Shown here: in pieces, positions 8,047 to 15,856 of the stretch
Position numbering within the stretch: the stretch's first letter is position 1
How the letters are laid out: each line of letters starts with the position of its first letter
Source: Actinobacteria bacterium UBA5182
Lineage (GTDB): Bacteria; Actinomycetota; UBA4738
Direction: 5' to 3'
Length of the DNA stretch: 33,561 nucleotides
NCBI GenBank assembly: GCA_002413185.1
Contig: DHWM01000197.1
Location: 2,081-35,641, forward strand
Translations under genes and position numbers: made by a program
The notes under the pieces: generated by a model
Seen by the model: only the letters and a program-made list of their open reading frames with translations
Told to the model about the DNA's origin: nothing
Database searches by the model: none

Positions 8047-9063
8047 TCACTCCAGGTCGCCGGCGATGCGTTCGACCCACGGCGCCTCGATCCGAGAGAG
8101 CACGGACCAGGCCTCCCGGATCTGTTCGGGCGTGAGCCGCCGCCGCCACCGCCCCGGTTGTTCGGCCGCGACCCGGAACGTGCTGTAACCGGTCCCGGGC
8201 CGGTTCGACTCGCGGAGGAAGGCACCTGCGAGGTCCGTCCATTCCAGGCCCAGCTGCGAGTAGAGGTTCCGGAAACCGCCTGCCGGATCCGCGGAGAGGG
8301 ACTCGTGGGAGACGGCGACCCAGTCGCCGTGGACGTCCAGCCCGGCCTGGAGGGCGCACGTGAACAGCCCGACCTGCCACGCCACCCGTTCTAACCGGGA
8401 GGCGCCCGGATCCAGTTCGGGCAGTCCCCACCGAGCGCCGAACCGCCGCCGGACCTCCGGGTTGGTCTCCAGGGCGCAGCTGCCCCAGCCGAGCTCTTCC
8501 CAACTGGCGATGACGTTCATGGGATGGCGAAGGACAACCACGACCCTGGGCCGAAAGCGCGCCGCCACCCATCCGAGGGCAAGGGGAGCGTGGACTGACT
8601 TCACCACCACCTGCCCCTTCGCTCTCGGGTCCCTCCTAGAAGGGGGTCGGGCGCCCAGCATCAACAGCCGAAGGCGCGAGGAGACACGGGGACCGGCGTG
8701 ATCGCACAGCGCCCGCCACAAGTCCGCGTTGGCTCTCTCGCCTCCAAGCCGCCGGGCCGCGGCGGTTCGGAATCTGGGCGGCCGGAACCCGGCGAAGGCC
8801 CGCTCCCACAACCGGTCGTAGTCGAAGGGGGCTCGATCCCCCTCCTCCAGGACCGGGTACTGGCCCAACGAGAGCTTGGCCTTCAATGCGAACGGGTTCG
8901 GCCACTCGTTGTCGGGCTCGTTGATGAGCGTGGCCCCGTCGGCCACGCTGAGGGCCCGAGCCACCCACGTGGTCCCCGTTCTGGGCGCGCTGGCCACGAG
9001 CAGTGGCTGATCACTCCTCTGCGGTGTCTCTGCCACGGGCCTCCTCTCGTGGTCGACGCCCAT
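8047..9063 (-). CDS. sulfotransferase family protein
   Basis: This 338-residue PAPS-dependent sulfotransferase-fold protein carries the 5'-phosphosulfate-binding loop ASAPRTGTTWVARAL near residue 25-39 and the 3'-phosphate-binding motif VVVVLRHPMNVIASWEELGW in the middle. QVVVKSVHAPLALGW between them is the usual strand-helix before the 3' motif. The C-terminal YSTFRVAAEQPGRWRRRLTPEQI fits the conserved RxGxxxxWRxxLT region that closes over PAPS. The acceptor (lipid, glycan or small molecule) is not predictable. It starts at ATG 9063, divergent from the secreted-protein gene at 9195, so the 130-base gap should hold both promoters. It is followed by a strong hairpin. Confidence 0.88.
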   Translation of the reverse strand: MGVDHERRPVAETPQRSDQPLLVASAPRTGTTWVARALSVADGATLINEPDNEWPNPFALKAKLSLGQYPVLEEGDRAPFDYDRLWERAFAGFRPPRFRTAAARRLGGERANADLWRALCDHAGPRVSSRLRLLMLGARPPSRRDPRAKGQVVVKSVHAPLALGWVAARFRPRVVVVLRHPMNVIASWEELGWGSCALETNPEVRRRFGARWGLPELDPGASRLERVAWQVGLFTCALQAGLDVHGDWVAVSHESLSADPAGGFRNLYSQLGLEWTDLAGAFLRESNRPGTGYSTFRVAAEQPGRWRRRLTPEQIREAWSVLSRIEAPWVERIAGDLE

Positions 9064-9194
9064 CCGAGACCGGACCGGACTCAGCGGCCCACTGGAAATT
9101 ACCTCTCTGGTATGTCAAGCTGCCGGTAGTCAAGCCGCGCAGGGGGATGCGTCAGGGATCCATCTTCCGTGCTGCGCATCAAGGGGGGGTGGAA

Positions 9195-10781
9195 GTGACC
9201 AGGCGCTTTTCGTTCGTTGTCCTGTTCCTGCTCGCTGTCGGGGCGGTGGCGTCGGCAGCGCCTGCCGGTGCCCAGCCGGCTCGCTATGACGGTCGCGGCT
9301 CGCTTCGGGACCTTGGGTACGTCTCCGCTCGAAGCCCGATCCACGTGAAGGCCAAGGCCGATGCGGCGCGGCTGGCGGCTCAGCTCCATCCGCAGGCCCG
9401 GCCGTCGGCCCTTTCAACCCCCACCACCGGGGCGAGCTGGAACGGCGTGTCGGACGGCACCCTCTCCCCGCCGGACACGAACGGCGCCATCGGGCCCAAC
9501 AGCTACGTCGAGATCATCAACCTCCAGGTCGGCGTGTACAGCCGAACCGGAGCGAAGATCACGTCCGGCACCCTGCAGAGACTGACCGGGCACTCCCAGT
9601 TCAACCTGAGCGACCCGATGGTCCTGTGGGACCCGGACACCCAGCGGTTCTACTACAACGTGTGGGACACTTCGGCGGCCACGATGGCCATCGGGTTCAG
9701 CAAGACCTCGAATCCCACGAACCTCAGCACGAACTGGTGCAAATACACGGCCAGCTTCGGCTACAGCACGAGCAACGCGCCCGACTACCCGAAGCTCGGC
9801 CAGACCAAGGGCTTCCTGCTGATTGGCGTGAACTTCTATCCCTCCTTCTCCAGCCTGCTCTCGACCCAGTCGGACCTTCTGTGGCTCACCAAGCCGGCGG
9901 GAAGCGGAGCCATCACCACATGTCCGGCCGCCAGCACCTTCAAGATCGGGAAGTTCTCGAACCTGAAGAACGTCAACGGGACTCAGGCCTTCACTCCCGT
10001 TCCACCGATCCAGGCGGACACCTCGAGCAAGGGATTCGTGGTCGCCAGCGCCGATGTCGAAGACGGCTCGACGGGCAACTTCTTGACGGTCTTCCAGGTG
10101 AAGCCCAGCGGCACCGATCCAACGGTGCCGGTCATCTCGGCTCCGCACCAGGTGGCGGTGGCCACGTACCAGATGGGTCCCGACGCTCCGCAGAGCGGGA
10201 CCAACCGCCTTCTCGACACCCTCGACGGCCGCCTCAGTCACGCCGTCCAGGCGATGGACCCGCGTGCCGGGGCCACCACGGTGTGGACGTCGCATGCCGT
10301 CATGGGAGGCGTGGGAACCGAGGTCCGGTGGTATGAGATCAGACCGACGCCGCTCTCGACTCCCACCGTGTTCCAGAGCGGCACGATCAACGACGCCACG
10401 CTGTACGTCTTCAACGGGGCCGTGTCGCCGGACCGTACGGTGAACCCGGGCGGATCCGCGCACGGTCAGAACATGGTGGCCGGGTTCACCTCGTCCTCCA
10501 CGACCACGTTCTCGGCCGACCAGATGGTGTCGAAGGTCGGGAGCGGGGCGCAGTCGGCGTTCGTGCTGGTCAATCAGTCGCCCGGCAAGAACGAGGACTT
10601 CACCTGCACCACCGCCGGCTCCACGTGCCGATGGGGGGACTACGGTGGGGCCACGCCGGACCCGGCGGCGAGCCTTACGGCCGCGACGGGTGAGGTCTGG
10701 CTGACCAACGAGTGGAATGCCACCAGCACGAATCCCAACGGCGTGTGGTGGCGGACCTGGAACTGGGAGGCCACCCCGTAA
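9195..10781 (+). CDS. large secreted protein of unknown function
   Basis: This 528-residue protein has a Sec signal peptide (TRRF, then FVVLFLLAVGAVASAAP, cleavage near AGA-QPA). The mature part is rich in Ser, Thr, Asn and aromatic residues and looks like a beta-propeller or other all-beta extracellular fold. Landmarks are PPDTNGAIGPNSYVEIINLQ, LSDPMVLWDPDTQRFYYNVW, APDYPKLGQTKGFLLIGVNF, DGRLSHAVQAMDPRAGAT and a C-terminal cysteine pair in FTCTTAGSTCRWGDYGGA. I recognise no named domain or catalytic motif. Start: GTG 9195 follows AAGGGGGGG. A GTG at 9189 is two codons upstream in the same frame. Expressed alone, divergent from the sulfotransferase. Confidence 0.8.
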   Translation: MTRRFSFVVLFLLAVGAVASAAPAGAQPARYDGRGSLRDLGYVSARSPIHVKAKADAARLAAQLHPQARPSALSTPTTGASWNGVSDGTLSPPDTNGAIGPNSYVEIINLQVGVYSRTGAKITSGTLQRLTGHSQFNLSDPMVLWDPDTQRFYYNVWDTSAATMAIGFSKTSNPTNLSTNWCKYTASFGYSTSNAPDYPKLGQTKGFLLIGVNFYPSFSSLLSTQSDLLWLTKPAGSGAITTCPAASTFKIGKFSNLKNVNGTQAFTPVPPIQADTSSKGFVVASADVEDGSTGNFLTVFQVKPSGTDPTVPVISAPHQVAVATYQMGPDAPQSGTNRLLDTLDGRLSHAVQAMDPRAGATTVWTSHAVMGGVGTEVRWYEIRPTPLSTPTVFQSGTINDATLYVFNGAVSPDRTVNPGGSAHGQNMVAGFTSSSTTTFSADQMVSKVGSGAQSAFVLVNQSPGKNEDFTCTTAGSTCRWGDYGGATPDPAASLTAATGEVWLTNEWNATSTNPNGVWWRTWNWEATP

Positions 10782-10882
10782 CGGCCGACACCGCAACCTC
10801 GCTCGCTGTCGAATCGAGGCCGGCCCGTTCGTCGTTATGGGTAGAGACCCCGGAGGGTGGGTCACGAGAGAAGGAGGGAGCC

Positions 10883-11233
10883 ATGGGAGCTCCGGTCGTT
10901 CACTGGGAGATCCTGTCCAAGAACGCTGAGGGACTACAGAAGTTCTTCGGCGAGCTGTTCGACTGGCACGTGGACACGAACAACCCGCAGGGGTACGGCC
11001 TGGTCGACACGCACTCCGACAAGGGGATCCCGGGGGGGATCGGCGCGCCGCAGCAGGGTGACGGATGGGTGACGGTCTACGTGATGGTGGAGGACCTGCA
11101 GGCCACCCTGGACCGCGCCGAGAGCCTCGGAGGTCGAACGATCATGCCGCCGATGGACGTGGCGCCCGACGTGAAGCTGGCCATCCTGGCCGACCCCGAG
11201 GGCCATCCCATCGGGTTGACGCAGGGGTCGTAG
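10883..11233 (+). CDS. VOC (glyoxalase-like) family protein, single domain
   Basis: This 116-residue protein is one VOC module of the Cfp30B type: an N-terminal VVHWEILSKNAEGLQKFFGELFDWHVD, a central VTVYVMVEDLQATLDRAESLGGRTIMPPMDV and a C-terminal LAILADPEGHPIGLTQG. These domains bind metals or small ligands as dimers of paired beta-alpha-beta-beta-beta units. The metal residues of true glyoxalase I are not clear here, so activity is unknown. ATG 10883 has a strong AAGGAGGG seven bases upstream. It probably forms its own unit between the secreted protein and the DNA glycosylase. Confidence 0.85.
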   Translation: MGAPVVHWEILSKNAEGLQKFFGELFDWHVDTNNPQGYGLVDTHSDKGIPGGIGAPQQGDGWVTVYVMVEDLQATLDRAESLGGRTIMPPMDVAPDVKLAILADPEGHPIGLTQGS

Positions 11234-11245
11234 CCCGGCAGAGTC

Positions 11246-11280
11246 ACCGGGCGAGAGAAGGGGACCGGGGCCCGCCCGGT
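11246..11280 (+). terminator. possible weak stem-loop after the VOC gene
   Basis: ACCGGGCG (11246-11253) and CGCCCGGT (11273-11280) are complementary across a 19-base loop, starting 13 bases after the VOC stop. There is no T-run, and GC-rich chance pairing is possible. Confidence 0.25.
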
Positions 11281-11330
11281 CTCCGTCCTCGTTCGGTTCC
11301 CGAAGGTCCGCGGGCGGAGGTGCATCGCTG

Positions 11331-11804
11331 ATGGAAGCGCCGAAGCGGGTCAAGCCGAAGCGGCTGAACGACTACCTCGAGGTGATGACCAAGGCCGTCT
11401 TCCAGGCCGGCATCAGGTGGCGGGTGATCGAGGTGAAGTGGCCGGGGTTCAAGGGCGCGTTCTTCGACTTCGATCCCGAGCGGATCGCTCGACTGTCGCC
11501 TCGAGAGGTCGACGCGCTGGCGGCCGACACGCGGATCGTCCGGAACCGGCGGAAGATCGAGGCAACCGTCGAGAACGCCGCGACGATGCTGGAGCTGAAC
11601 GCCGAACACGGCTCGTTCCGGAAGTACCTTCGGTCCCACGGCGACTTCGCGTCGACCGTGTCCGACCTGAAGAAACGCTTCAGGTTCGTGGGCGACACGG
11701 GGGCGTACTACGTCCTCTATGTGGTCGGAGAGGAAGTCCCTCCGCACGAGGAGGTCATGGCCGGGATGCCGCCTGCCCGGCGGCCGAAGCCGCGCGGCCG
11801 CTGA
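11331..11804 (+). CDS. divergent DNA-3-methyladenine glycosylase I (Tag)-like protein
   Basis: This 157-residue protein aligns with the core of Tag. It has LNDYLEVMTKAVFQAGIRW (compare EGQQAGLSW in E. coli Tag), AFFDFDPERIARLSPREVD, DTRIVRNRRKIEATVENA and FVGDTGAYYVLYVVGEEVPPHEE. Tag removes 3-methyladenine from alkylated DNA. This version is shorter than E. coli Tag (187 residues). It lacks the N-terminal zinc-ligand Cys/His region and the C-terminal His/Cys pair, and the base-recognition glutamate before QAG is replaced by a non-acidic residue. Substrate and activity are therefore uncertain. ATG 11331 follows GGAGG by ten bases. Its last 50 bases overlap the 3' end of the convergent M20 gene. 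Confidence 0.75.
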   Translation: MEAPKRVKPKRLNDYLEVMTKAVFQAGIRWRVIEVKWPGFKGAFFDFDPERIARLSPREVDALAADTRIVRNRRKIEATVENAATMLELNAEHGSFRKYLRSHGDFASTVSDLKKRFRFVGDTGAYYVLYVVGEEVPPHEEVMAGMPPARRPKPRGR

Positions 11805-12963
11805 GGAGCCGGGCCCGAAGGCGTTCGTCGCCCGCCGCGTCGATGCAGGTCCAGGCCATGGCGGTCGCGCCGCGGAGGATGGCGTCGTCCGCCGACGGCG
11901 TCCCGCAGTACGCGGCGAACTCCGCCTGGTGGTTGACCGCCACCCCACTCTCGATGCCCACTGTCGGGTGGATCGTCGGGATGGCCAGCGAGATGTTCGC
12001 CATGTCGGTCGAATAGAAGACATCCGCCTCGGCCGGGTGCGGCGTGGTCCCGAGCGCCGAGAGGTTCGCGGCGTACAGGGCCTCCAGGTCCTCGTCACCG
12101 TGGAAGTGCGAATAGGTCTCGCCGTCGTGCGTGATCTCCACGTGGCAGCCGGTGCCAACTGCGCCCGCCTGAAGGCAGTCGACGACCCGGCGCTCCAGTT
12201 CGCGCAGACGATCCAGCGTCCGGGCCCGGACGAAGTAGCTCATCGAGGCACGCTCGGGGATCACGTTCGGAGCGGCGCCGCCATGGGTGACGATGCCATG
12301 GACGCGATCGCCGGGCTCGAGGTGCTGGCGCAGCAGGCCCACGGCGACCTGGGCCACGGTCGCGGCGTCCGCGGCGTTCAGGCCCTGCTGGGGATAGGCC
12401 GCGGCGTGGGCGGCCTTCCCCGTGTACGTGACGACGAGCTCCGAGCACGCGATGGCGGAGCAGGTCACCTCGTCGATCCCATAGGGTCCCGGATGCACCA
12501 GCATCGCCGCGTGCACGCCGTCGAACGCGCCCCGCTCCAGCATGAGGATCTTCCCGCCGCCCCTCTCCTCGGCAGGGGTTCCGAGGACCTTCACGGTGAT
12601 CCGCAGCTCGTCGGCGGCGGCGGCCAGGGCGATGCCCGCCCCGACCGACGCGGCCGCGATGACATTGTGGCCGCACGCGTGCCCAACCTCGGGAAGCGCG
12701 TCGTACTCGGCGCACAGACCGATGACGAGCTCACCGGACCCGGAGGTGGCGACGAGCGCGGTGGGGAGTTCGGCCACGCCCCGATCGACGTCGAACCCGT
12801 GGGCGGAGAGCGCCTCGGCAACCCGGGCGGATGCCAGGTGCTCCTCGAAGGCGAGCTCGGGGTTCTCCTGGATGCCGTGGCTGAGCGCGACGAGCTCCTC
12901 GGCCGCTGCCTCCACCGCCTGCCGCGCCCGTTCCTTCAGCTCGCCCGGATCGATGTCCCTCAC
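11755..12963 (-). CDS. M20 family amidohydrolase/peptidase (M20D-like)
   Basis: This 402-residue metal-dependent hydrolase has a two-domain M20 layout. The metal site shows CAEYDALPEVGHACGHN, followed by the catalytic-acid motif VLGTPAEERGGGK. The dimerisation lid is residues about 185-300 (VVTYTGKAAHAAAYPQQGLNA). The C-terminal metal ligands lie near VFYSTDMANIS and NHQAEFA. The PEVGHACGHN signature and lid resemble M20D proteins such as the AbgB-like aminobenzoyl-glutamate hydrolase subunit and N-acyl amino-acid hydrolases. The exact substrate is unknown. GTG 12963 has AGGAGAG five bases upstream and overlaps the stop of the luciferase-like gene (GTGA), so the two are translationally coupled. 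Confidence 0.88.
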   Translation of the reverse strand: MRDIDPGELKERARQAVEAAAEELVALSHGIQENPELAFEEHLASARVAEALSAHGFDVDRGVAELPTALVATSGSGELVIGLCAEYDALPEVGHACGHNVIAAASVGAGIALAAAADELRITVKVLGTPAEERGGGKILMLERGAFDGVHAAMLVHPGPYGIDEVTCSAIACSELVVTYTGKAAHAAAYPQQGLNAADAATVAQVAVGLLRQHLEPGDRVHGIVTHGGAAPNVIPERASMSYFVRARTLDRLRELERRVVDCLQAGAVGTGCHVEITHDGETYSHFHGDEDLEALYAANLSALGTTPHPAEADVFYSTDMANISLAIPTIHPTVGIESGVAVNHQAEFAAYCGTPSADDAILRGATAMAWTCIDAAGDERLRARLLSGRAASAAGQAASRP

Positions 12964-13910
12964 GGGTCTCTCCTTTCTCGGTCCAGCTCCTGCAGCACGG
13001 CTCCCAGCCCTTCGATCGAACGAAGGGTGATCGGATCGAGCACGAGCTGCACGCGCGAGATCCCCTCGGCGGCGAACGATCGCAGCTCCCCCGCCAGCTC
13101 TTGGGGTGAGCCGGTCAGCGGTGGGACCTTGGGCTCCCGTCCGCCGCGCGACGGGACCCCGCCCTCTTCGATTTGCACCAGGACGGCCACCGTTCGCTCC
13201 AGCGTGCCCGGGTCGCGACCCTCCGCGGCGCACGCCTGGTCCACCTTGTCCCGAACCGGCCCGATCCCCTCCGGCCGGTTGCCGTACCACGTGTACCAGG
13301 CGTTCCAGGCATCCGCGTGCGCCGCGGCGAGCCGGAGCATCCGCGGTCCCTTGGTGCCGACCATGATGGGTGGACCGCCCGGACGGGAGGGGCTCGGGAG
13401 GAGCACGCAGTCCCTGGCCTCGTGGTAGCGCCCGGCGAAGTCGACCGCGCCCTCCCGGAGGAGCCCCCTGATGATGGCGAAGGCCTCCTCGAACCGGTCC
13501 ACCCGATGATCGAACGGAAAGCCGAACGCCTGGTATTCGGGTTCGTTCCAGCCGGCCCCGAGGCCGAGGATGAGCCGGCCGCCGCTGATCTCGTCGATGG
13601 TCGCGGCCTTCTTCGCCAGCATCGCCGGGTTGTGGAACGAGACGCTCGCCACCAGGGGTCCCAGTTCGACCCGCTCGGTGACCGCGGCCACCGCGGCGAG
13701 GACCGACCACGCCTCCCATGGTCCGCGGGGAGGTTCGCCGGGGTCCCGGTAGAGCAGGTGGTCGCCCACCCACAGGGAATCGAACCCGACCGCCTCCGCC
13801 GCCCGGGCCATGTCCCGCAATTCGGGCCACCTGACCTCGCGCTCCACCTCGGGGAGTTGCACGCCGACGCGAAGCGGCCTGGTCGGCACCGATGGAGGCG
13901 ACATGGGCAT
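12960..13910 (-). CDS. LLM-class (luciferase-like) F420-type oxidoreductase
   Basis: This 316-residue TIM-barrel protein of the bacterial luciferase-like family has RVGVQLPEVEREVRWPEL, AEAVGFDSLWVGDHLLY, TERVELGPLVASVSFHNPAMLAKKAATIDEISGGRLILGLGAGW and PPIMVGTKGPRML. In actinobacteria such proteins usually use coenzyme F420, sometimes FMN. The cofactor and substrate cannot be fixed from sequence. ATG 13910 and ATG 13904 are both possible starts. Neither has a good ribosome site, and a TATACG sits just upstream, so leaderless initiation is conceivable. It overlaps the M20 hydrolase gene by four bases, which suggests both act on one compound. Confidence 0.85.
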   Translation of the reverse strand: MPMSPPSVPTRPLRVGVQLPEVEREVRWPELRDMARAAEAVGFDSLWVGDHLLYRDPGEPPRGPWEAWSVLAAVAAVTERVELGPLVASVSFHNPAMLAKKAATIDEISGGRLILGLGAGWNEPEYQAFGFPFDHRVDRFEEAFAIIRGLLREGAVDFAGRYHEARDCVLLPSPSRPGGPPIMVGTKGPRMLRLAAAHADAWNAWYTWYGNRPEGIGPVRDKVDQACAAEGRDPGTLERTVAVLVQIEEGGVPSRGGREPKVPPLTGSPQELAGELRSFAAEGISRVQLVLDPITLRSIEGLGAVLQELDRERRDP

Positions 13911-13974
13911 CAGCGTATACAACACGCGGGAGCGCCCTGTGGCTCACGCCTCCGGGCGACTCGGACGGGCGAGA

Positions 13975-14376
13975 TCAGACGGCCTGGCTGAGCTCGAACA
14001 GATGGCCATCAGGGTCGCGGAAGAAGCACCGGATCTCGAACCCGTGGTCGACCGGGGGCGTCAGGAACTCCGCCCCACGCGCTCGGAGAGTTTCGTACGC
14101 CGCGCGGCAATCGGGGACACGGATGGTGAACGAATGGTCCACCCGGTCCGGGTCCGAGGGCGGCGCGAAGGTAACGTTCGGCTTGTCCTCGGTCGGTCCG
14201 CCGCCCTCCACCAGCAGGAACCAGTTCCCCATCAGCCGAAGGACGATCGACGAGCCGTACTCCCGGTACAGCTCCGCGCCCAGGACCTCGACATAGAAGT
14301 ATCGGGCCCGCCCGGTGTCACCCGACACCAGGATGTGCGTGAGCTCCGTTCCCTCGGTGGGGAAGCCGTTCGCCAT
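13975..14376 (-). CDS. VOC family protein (glyoxalase/dioxygenase-like)
   Basis: This 133-residue single-module VOC protein has ELTHILVSGDTGRARYFYVEVLGAELYREY, NWFLLVEGGG, DRVDHSFTIRVPDCRAAYETL and FFRDPDGHLFELSQ. The first-strand His, the His in DHSF and the Glu in FELSQ occupy the usual VOC metal-ligand positions, so metal-dependent chemistry is plausible. ATG 14376 starts the conserved ANGFPTEGTELTHI. An upstream in-frame start would add six residues. It is on the same strand as, and 64 bases upstream of, the luciferase-like/M20 pair, so it may be the first gene of that operon. Confidence 0.82.
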   Translation of the reverse strand: MANGFPTEGTELTHILVSGDTGRARYFYVEVLGAELYREYGSSIVLRLMGNWFLLVEGGGPTEDKPNVTFAPPSDPDRVDHSFTIRVPDCRAAYETLRARGAEFLTPPVDHGFEIRCFFRDPDGHLFELSQAV

Positions 14377-14431
14377 GATGGTACCGTACCCCAAGCGTCA
14401 AACCGCCCGAGGGTCGCGGACCGAGCAGGCG

Positions 14432-14917
14432 TCAGTCGATCTCGAGCGTGATCGGCACCGACCGGCCCACCGCGTCGTGGACGGGACAGTGCACCGCGGC
14501 GTCCTCCACGATGGAACGCAACGGGGCCGAAGGGTCTTTGGCACTGACCTGAACGCGAACCCGGACGCTGAGCGGCCCCGCCGGCACATCGCCCGCGAGG
14601 CCGAGGATCCCTCGGTCGTCGGACTCACTGTCGACCACGACCTGGAGTCGTTCCAGGTCGATGCCGGCGCCTGCGGCTCGCATGGCGATCAGCGTCGCCT
14701 CGCAGCTCGCCAGGGCCGCTCGGAACAGCCAACCGGGGGAGGGCGCCGCGTCCCCTCCGCCCACTGACCCCGGCATGTCGGTCGTGGTCGAATGCCCGTC
14801 GGCCCCGTCGACTCGGACGCGCAACCCGGTCTCTAGGACCGCCGTCGCGGCCGAATCCCTGTAGCGGGCCTCATTCGGGTGCTCCGAAAGGTACGCCTCG
14901 GCTGCTTGGAGTGAAAC
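14432..14917 (-). CDS. OsmC/Ohr family protein with damaged or unresolved 5' end
   Basis: The readable part is an OsmC-fold domain: TTDMPGSVGGGDAAPSPGW, LFRAALASCEATLIAMRA with the conserved cysteine, LERLQVVVDSESDDRGIL and VHCPVHDAVGRSVPITLEID with the second cysteine. OsmC/Ohr proteins are cysteine-based peroxidases for organic hydroperoxides. Plausible coding sequence reaches upstream to a GTT at 14917 (VSLQAAEAYLSEHPNEA), but this frame has no ATG, GTG or TTG there. The nearest downstream start is TTG 14824, which would delete about 31 residues. ATGs at 14931 and 14936 are out of frame. A one-base indel near 14920 would join ATG 14931 to the gene. Confidence 0.72.
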   Translation of the reverse strand, partial: VSLQAAEAYLSEHPNEARYRDSAATAVLETGLRVRVDGADGHSTTTDMPGSVGGGDAAPSPGWLFRAALASCEATLIAMRAAGAGIDLERLQVVVDSESDDRGILGLAGDVPAGPLSVRVRVQVSAKDPSAPLRSIVEDAAVHCPVHDAVGRSVPITLEID

Positions 14918-15047
14918 CCTGTGTCGCCCATCGCATCCCCTCTCGCCGTGCGCCGGCCGGCTGTTGGGAGATGGTAGCGGCTGGAATGCGAGAGACTCGG
15001 GTGTCCGCTCGCTTTCGCGCGGGCGATCGAACAGGCAGGAGGGAGCC

Positions 15048-15731
15048 ATGAGGATCGGCGTACTCGGCACCGGGATGGTCGGACAGACGTTGAGCGGGGC
15101 GCTGGCCCGGCTCGGCCATGAGGTCGTGATCGGCACGCGAGACCCGGAGGCGGCGGTGGCCCGCACGGAGGCGCCTCGCCCGGGGATGTCGTCGTTCTCG
15201 GAATGGCACGCCGCGAACCCGAGGGTGAAGGTGGCCACGTTCGCCGAGGCCGCCGGGCACGGCGAGATCGTCTTCAACGCGACCTCGGGGACGGGCGCGT
15301 TGGATGCGCTCCGAGCCGCCGGGGAGGAGAGGCTGGAAGGCAAGATCCTGGTCGACATCGCCAACCCGCTCGACTTCTCGGCCGGGATGCCGCCTACGCT
15401 GTCCGTGGCCAACACCGACTCGCTGGGGGAGCAGATCCAGCGAGCGTTCCCGGAGGCGAAGGTGGTGAAAACGTTGAACACGGTGACCGCGGCCGTGATG
15501 GTCGAGCCACAGGCTGTCGGCGACGGCGATCACCACCTCTTCGTCAGCGGCGACGATCCTGCTGCCAAGCGTGAGGTCACCCGGTTGCTCCAGGAGTGGT
15601 TCGGCTGGCGGAACGTGATCGACCTCGGCGACATCACGACCTCCCGAGGGACCGAGATGTACCTGGCACTGTGGATCCGCCTGATGCCGGCGACGGGTTC
15701 GCCGATGTTCAACATCAAGGTCGTGTTGTAG
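15048..15731 (+). CDS. NADPH-dependent F420 reductase-like / NAD(P)-binding protein
   Basis: This 227-residue Rossmann protein begins RIGVLGTGMVGQTLSGALARLGHEVVIGTRDP. The GTGMVG loop and the GTR after strand two match the NADP-binding half of F420H2:NADP oxidoreductases (Fno family). Further motifs are EIVFNATSGTGAL, ILVDIANPLDFS, VVKTLNTVTAAVM and a C-terminal MYLALWIRLMPATGSPMFNIKVV. True Fno transfers hydride between F420 and NADP. This subgroup is broader and may act on other substrates. ATG 15048 has AGGAGGGAG upstream. It is a single gene with no obvious partner, but it fits an F420-using genome together with the luciferase-like protein. Confidence 0.82.
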   Translation: MRIGVLGTGMVGQTLSGALARLGHEVVIGTRDPEAAVARTEAPRPGMSSFSEWHAANPRVKVATFAEAAGHGEIVFNATSGTGALDALRAAGEERLEGKILVDIANPLDFSAGMPPTLSVANTDSLGEQIQRAFPEAKVVKTLNTVTAAVMVEPQAVGDGDHHLFVSGDDPAAKREVTRLLQEWFGWRNVIDLGDITTSRGTEMYLALWIRLMPATGSPMFNIKVVL

Positions 15732-15856
15732 CGGCCGGTCGCTTTCCCAGCCCGGTCGCGATCGCGGCGCTGATCGTTGCCCGAAGGGTGGGTACCTCGA
15801 TGAACGAGAGGGCCACCTGATCTATCCAGATCGCCGGGACTCTCGTAGGAACAGGC

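Noticed and set aside
11719..13428. Long plus-strand frame antisense to the M20 and luciferase-like genes
   Set aside because: Both opposite genes are clearly coding. The frame is a mirror of their codon bias.
15715..15830. Minus-strand segment VALSFIEVPTLRATISAAIA between the F420-reductase-like gene and the lipoprotein
   Set aside because: It reads like the tail of a protein but has no upstream start or family match, and lies antisense at the edge of real genes. Possible remnant only.
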